Positions 61,059 to 64,000 of a stretch of DNA of 64,000 nt are shown one piece after another (position 1 is the stretch's first letter; every line of letters begins with the position of its first letter). The position numbers and the translations under genes are program-made. Under the pieces are notes generated by a model. That model did no database searches. It had not been told where the DNA came from and was given only the letters and a program-made list of their open reading frames with translations. This DNA is from Muribaculaceae bacterium (GTDB lineage: Bacteria; Bacillota; Clostridia; Lachnospirales; Lachnospiraceae): contig JAMPCA010000001.1 in NCBI GenBank assembly GCA_023666425.1, forward strand, positions 194,216 through 258,215, written 5' to 3'.

Positions 61059-61074
61059 TGTTTCACGTGAAACA
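61059..61074. other. parS site (ParB/Spo0J binding) 1
   Basis: TGTTTCACGTGAAACA, a perfect match to the Firmicutes parS consensus (TGTTNCACGTGAAACA) in the intergenic region. ParB binds such sites, usually clustered near the replication origin, to segregate chromosomes. Confidence 0.9.
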
Positions 61075-61156
61075 TCTTGTTATTTGTTTTCAAAATATTG
61101 TATTTTGATAAACTGTCAAAAACAAAATATGGTAGATTTTCTATATTTATTTAATT

Positions 61157-61192
61157 AAAAAGAGAATGTTTCACGTGAAACATTCTCTTTTT
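61157..61192. other. parS site 2 embedded in a terminator palindrome
   Basis: The same 16-base parS sequence at 61167-61182 forms the centre of a perfect 36-base palindrome whose arms end in A and T runs. It starts one base after the stop codon of the DegU-like gene and, read on that strand, is a rho-independent terminator with a T tail. The two parS copies are 108 bases apart centre to centre. Confidence 0.9.
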
Positions 61193-61193
61193 C

Positions 61194-61838
61194 TTAATAG
61201 AGCTTTATCAAATTATTTCGAATTGCAAATACTGCTGCCTGCGTCCGGTCTGTAACCTCTAGTTTTTTAAATATATTTGAAACATGATTCTTTACAGTAC
61301 GCTCACTTATGTTCAATTTTACAGCAACTTCTTTATTATACATTCCGACAGCTAAAAGCTTTAATACTTCCAACTCTCTACGGGTAAGACTATCAATCCT
61401 GCTTTCATCCTCATTCTTTTCAATCATTTTAGAATTCAGCATAGGAATCAAACTGGGTTGTATATAAGTCTCTCCTTCCATGATTGAAAATATTGCCTTC
61501 TTTAATTCTGCAGATTCAGAATCTTTGAGTACATAACCATTGACTCCTATATCAACAGCTTTCATTAAATATTCAATTTCATTGTGGACTGTCAGGACAA
61601 GAACCTTTAACTTTGATTTCTGATTCTTGAGACTTTCTAACACTTCCAGTCCATTCTTTTTTGGCATATTGATATCTAACAAAAGCACATCCGGTTCTAC
61701 AAGTTTTAATTTTTCAAGACAATCCTCTCCGTCCTCCGCTTCTGCAATTACTTCTATATCACCCTCTAATTCCAAAAGCTTTTTTAATCCTTCACGAATC
61801 ATAGAGTGATCGTCCGTAATCATAATCTTTACCGCCAT
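61194..61838 (-). CDS. NarL/LuxR-family response regulator (DegU-like)
   Basis: 214 residues. Receiver motifs IMITDDHSMIREGLKKLLEL, VLLLDINMPKKNG (phospho-Asp) and GYVLKD; the LuxR-type helix-turn-helix reads LTRRELEVLKLLAVGMYNKE, LNISERTVKNHVSNIFKKL. AAGGAGG precedes ATG 61838, which shares its A with the TGA of the kinase gene (TGATG), so translation is coupled. Ends one base before the parS palindrome. Confidence 0.93.
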   Translation of the reverse strand: MAVKIMITDDHSMIREGLKKLLELEGDIEVIAEAEDGEDCLEKLKLVEPDVLLLDINMPKKNGLEVLESLKNQKSKLKVLVLTVHNEIEYLMKAVDIGVNGYVLKDSESAELKKAIFSIMEGETYIQPSLIPMLNSKMIEKNEDESRIDSLTRRELEVLKLLAVGMYNKEVAVKLNISERTVKNHVSNIFKKLEVTDRTQAAVFAIRNNLIKLY

Positions 61839-62860
61839 CACTTCTCCTCCTTACTATTCGATATCGCCACCTCAATCACACATCCATTTCCCGGACTGGA
61901 CCGAATATTCAATTTTCCCGATAACAGATAAACACGCTCCTTCATCATTGACATTCCAAATCCGGAATTATCCTCCCTTGAAGAATCCGGTATTGTATTC
62001 ACATCAAATCCTTTTCCATCATCTGCAATACGAAGTATTAACTGTTCTTCTTCGTAAATTAAATAAACATCCAGACGAGATGCATGTGCATGTTTTGAAG
62101 CATTATTACAAGCCTCCTGGATTACCCGAAGAAGAGTGAGCTGCACGACAGAATTCAATGGATAAGGCTCCCCCTCGACATGATAATAGCACAGAATATT
62201 ATTGAGCTTTCTAAATTTATCCAAAGTACGCTCCACTGTCACATCAAAGCCAATATCATCCAATGACATCGGGCGCAAATCAAAGATCATCTTGCGCATT
62301 TCATCAATGACTTCCCGGAGAGTTTTATTTATAGCTAAAAGCTCAAGCTTGCATCTCACCGGATCCACATCCAGCAGCTTCGTACACAGTTCTGTCTTAT
62401 GCACAAGAGATGTAAGATTCTGTGTCGTAGAATCATGCAAATCCCTTGCAATCCGCTGACGCTCCGTCTCCACTGTCTGAAGCAGTGCCATCTTCATATC
62501 TTCGGTAAAATCGTCCAGTGAATCTGAAGTATCTTCGGTCGCCACCTTAATGACACTCGTAATCTCATCAATTTTATAGTCCATTTCACTGAGCTGATTC
62601 CGAAGCTCCGTTACCTGCCCGGTAAGCTCCTTTTGTTCCTCCTGCAGCTCAACAATTTTTTGACGATTAAAAGCATTCACTTCTCTCGGAGTAAAAGCCT
62701 CATAATTTGAATCATGGGTATCCAAAACCTGGATAAATTGGATATTTTCTTTTATCTTATTTTCCGTAGAATGAATTTGCTCTTTAATAAGAAGCCTTTG
62801 TTCCAGAAAAGCTTCTTTCATTTTTTCCAAATATTCTTTTACCATATCATACCAAAACAT
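61838..62860 (-). CDS. Cytoplasmic DegS-like sensor histidine kinase
   Basis: 340 residues with no membrane helix. Residues 1-125 are coiled coil (KIVELQEEQKELTGQVTELR). The HisKA_3 box is ERQRIARDLHDSTTQNLTSL (phospho-His in RDLHDS), and the HATPase shows RVIQEACNNASKHAHAS, IADDGKGFD and GFGMSMMKERVYLLSG. Layout and sequence style match DegS, which senses cytoplasmic signals and phosphorylates DegU. The ribosome site before ATG 62860 is poor, and ATG 62845 is possible. Divergent from the hydrolase-like gene. Confidence 0.9.
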   Translation of the reverse strand: MFWYDMVKEYLEKMKEAFLEQRLLIKEQIHSTENKIKENIQFIQVLDTHDSNYEAFTPREVNAFNRQKIVELQEEQKELTGQVTELRNQLSEMDYKIDEITSVIKVATEDTSDSLDDFTEDMKMALLQTVETERQRIARDLHDSTTQNLTSLVHKTELCTKLLDVDPVRCKLELLAINKTLREVIDEMRKMIFDLRPMSLDDIGFDVTVERTLDKFRKLNNILCYYHVEGEPYPLNSVVQLTLLRVIQEACNNASKHAHASRLDVYLIYEEEQLILRIADDGKGFDVNTIPDSSREDNSGFGMSMMKERVYLLSGKLNIRSSPGNGCVIEVAISNSKEEK

Positions 62861-62942
62861 ATGTTCTACATAAATGTTACTAAAGTACTAATTTATTATA
62901 AATCATTTTTCCAATAAAGAAAAGAAATAAATAAAAAATAAT

Positions 62943-62971
62943 TTGTATAATTAGTAAAAAATGTCTATAAT
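62943..62971 (+). promoter_or_regulatory. Promoter of the hydrolase-like gene
   Basis: TTGTAT (62943-62948), 17-base spacer, TATAAT (62966-62971), then AAAGGGGGATTCCT before the ATG. Confidence 0.65.
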
Positions 62972-62999
62972 AACTATATAAAGATAAAGGGGGATTCCT

Positions 63000-63953
63000 A
63001 TGAAAAAGAGTACAAAGCATTTTCTTTTTGTTGCAACAGCTACCCTTACGGGCATGTATGCCTATAACCGGTTTGTGGCAAACAATGCAACAAGTAAAAA
63101 TATGCTTCCCACCAAAAATGGCTCCTATTACTCCTGGAAGCAGGGAAATGTATTTTACACAAAAGCAGGAAGCGGCAAGCCCGTGCTGCTTATACACGAT
63201 ATTAACTCGATGAGCTCGTCCATGGAATGGTCAAAGATCATTCGCCGTCTACAAAAAAATCATACTGTCTATGCAGTTGATCTGCTCGGCTGCGGCCTGT
63301 CCGACAAACCGGCTGTCAGCTACACTGTCTATATGTATGTGCAGATGATTACCGCCTTCATCAAAGACGTCATCAAAGAAAAGACAGATGTTGTTGCGAC
63401 AGACTTATCAGCGCCTGTTGCAATTATGACAAACCAGCTGGACGACTCTGTAATAGATAAGATTATTTTAATAAATCCTGTTTCTCTCAAGCTCCTGGAT
63501 CGCATTCCAGACCGTGAGAGTAAACTAAAACAGAATATCATCAATCTTCCACTTGTCGGTACATTTATTTACAATTTGTTGTTCAATCCGGCCAGAGTAG
63601 ACTGGATGTTCCGCAACACATATTTTTCCAGAGAACAACTGGTTTCTGACAAAATAAAGGATACCTACTACGAAGCTGCACACATAGACGACAGTCACGG
63701 TAAATTTTTGTATTCCAGTGTGCTTGGCAATTATATGAATGGAGATATCCGTCATGCCATTAAAAAAATCGAAAAACCAGTATATATGATCATAAGCCGG
63801 GATATTCAAAACAATCTCAGCGCCACCGAAGAATATCGAAAACTTAACCATCATATTGAAGTTACAAATATTTCGAACTGTAAGCTCTATCCACAGCTGG
63901 AAAACCCGGAAAAAATCAGTCAGATCATCGAATCCATTCTGGCAAAAAAATAA
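63000..63953 (+). CDS. Alpha/beta-hydrolase-fold protein with degenerate active site
   Basis: 317 residues. An N-terminal hydrophobic segment (KHFLFVATATLTGMYAYNRF) anchors it in the membrane or serves as a signal. The fold is clear from PVLLIHDINSMSSSMEWSKI and YAVDLLGCGLSDKP. The nucleophile elbow, normally GxSxG, reads TDLSAPVA: the Ser is kept but both glycines are gone. At the usual catalytic His (GCGHxxxxExPE) it reads NCKLYPQLENPEKI, without His. It may be a catalytically dead binding protein, or it may use another residue. It has its own promoter and terminators. Confidence 0.85.
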   Translation: MKKSTKHFLFVATATLTGMYAYNRFVANNATSKNMLPTKNGSYYSWKQGNVFYTKAGSGKPVLLIHDINSMSSSMEWSKIIRRLQKNHTVYAVDLLGCGLSDKPAVSYTVYMYVQMITAFIKDVIKEKTDVVATDLSAPVAIMTNQLDDSVIDKIILINPVSLKLLDRIPDRESKLKQNIINLPLVGTFIYNLLFNPARVDWMFRNTYFSREQLVSDKIKDTYYEAAHIDDSHGKFLYSSVLGNYMNGDIRHAIKKIEKPVYMIISRDIQNNLSATEEYRKLNHHIEVTNISNCKLYPQLENPEKISQIIESILAKK

Positions 63954-63969
63954 GTGGGTAAACCCACTT
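63952..63969 (+). terminator. Hairpin at the end of the hydrolase-like gene
   Basis: AAGTGGGT/ACCCACTT begins inside the stop codon; the T tract is weak. A second, stronger stem follows. Confidence 0.5.
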
Positions 63970-63979
63970 CAACTTTCCT

Positions 63980-64000
63980 GCCCCTCAATTCTGAGGGGCT
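63980..64000 (+). terminator. Second hairpin, cut by the window edge
   Basis: GCCCCTCA/TGAGGGGC (63980-63987 with 63992-63999), four-base loop, then T at the edge. Probably a rho-independent terminator whose T run lies outside. Confidence 0.6.

Overview
The window looks like a chromosomal segment of a Gram-positive Clostridia bacterium, most probably a Lachnospiraceae gut commensal. Reasons: strong AGGAGG-type ribosome sites, TTGACA/TATAAT promoters, a catabolic fructose PTS operon, the gdpP-rplI-dnaB trio, DegS/DegU-like and VanR/VanS-like two-component pairs, a 56-residue 2[4Fe-4S] ferredoxin and an M56/BlaR1-type peptidase. No rRNA, tRNA, CRISPR array, prophage or insertion sequence was seen. 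Two perfect ParB-binding parS sites near 61.1 kb, together with gdpP-rplI-dnaB, suggest an origin-proximal position.

Layout. 0-10.4 kb (minus strand): a five-gene cytoplasmic glycoside hydrolase operon (GH1, a clan GH-A enzyme, an alpha-L-rhamnosidase, a normal GH3, and a GH3 with swapped domain order running off the left edge), divergent from an AraC regulator, suited to rhamnosylated beta-glucosides. 11.8-18.2 kb: an M56 membrane peptidase behind two BlaI-type dyads, a lone DnaK, an overlapping argJ-bioY pair and a histidine phosphatase. 18.2-24 kb: operon fruR-fruK-fruA-ptsH-ptsI, whose HPr has His15 but Arg at the Ser46 regulatory position. 24.1-28.3 kb: ferredoxin, then gdpP-rplI-dnaB. 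28.4-32.7 kb: stomatin/NfeD pair and a DUF975-RR-HK operon.

32.9-45 kb: a 7TM HD-GYP protein with an apparently degenerate C-terminal GGDEF domain, a repeat-containing protein of unknown function, a three-gene ABC exporter with a TetR-like operator, an operon serpin lipoprotein - ECF sigma factor - membrane-anchored beta-propeller protein, and a GH13 enzyme. 45-51 kb: a secreted beta-helix protein and a MATE pump, divergent from a membrane alpha/beta hydrolase followed by an AraC-GGDEF fusion. 51-56 kb: a compact chaperone cassette: membrane J-protein (HPE in place of HPD), HscC-like Hsp70, a 71-residue protein and an unknown protein. 56-64 kb is visibly more A/T-rich: a ThyX variant, a 30-residue hydrophobic peptide, an operon yefM - internally shortened yoeB - MBL hydrolase - Fic, two two-component systems separated by the parS pair, and an alpha/beta-hydrolase-fold protein with a degenerate active site.

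The most unusual features are the parS pair with one site built into a terminator, the serpin-sigma-propeller operon, the J/Hsp70 cassette, the AraC-GGDEF fusion, the HPr lacking Ser46 and the YoeB missing its catalytic glutamate. All coordinates and motif readings come from reading the sequence; no database comparison was made.
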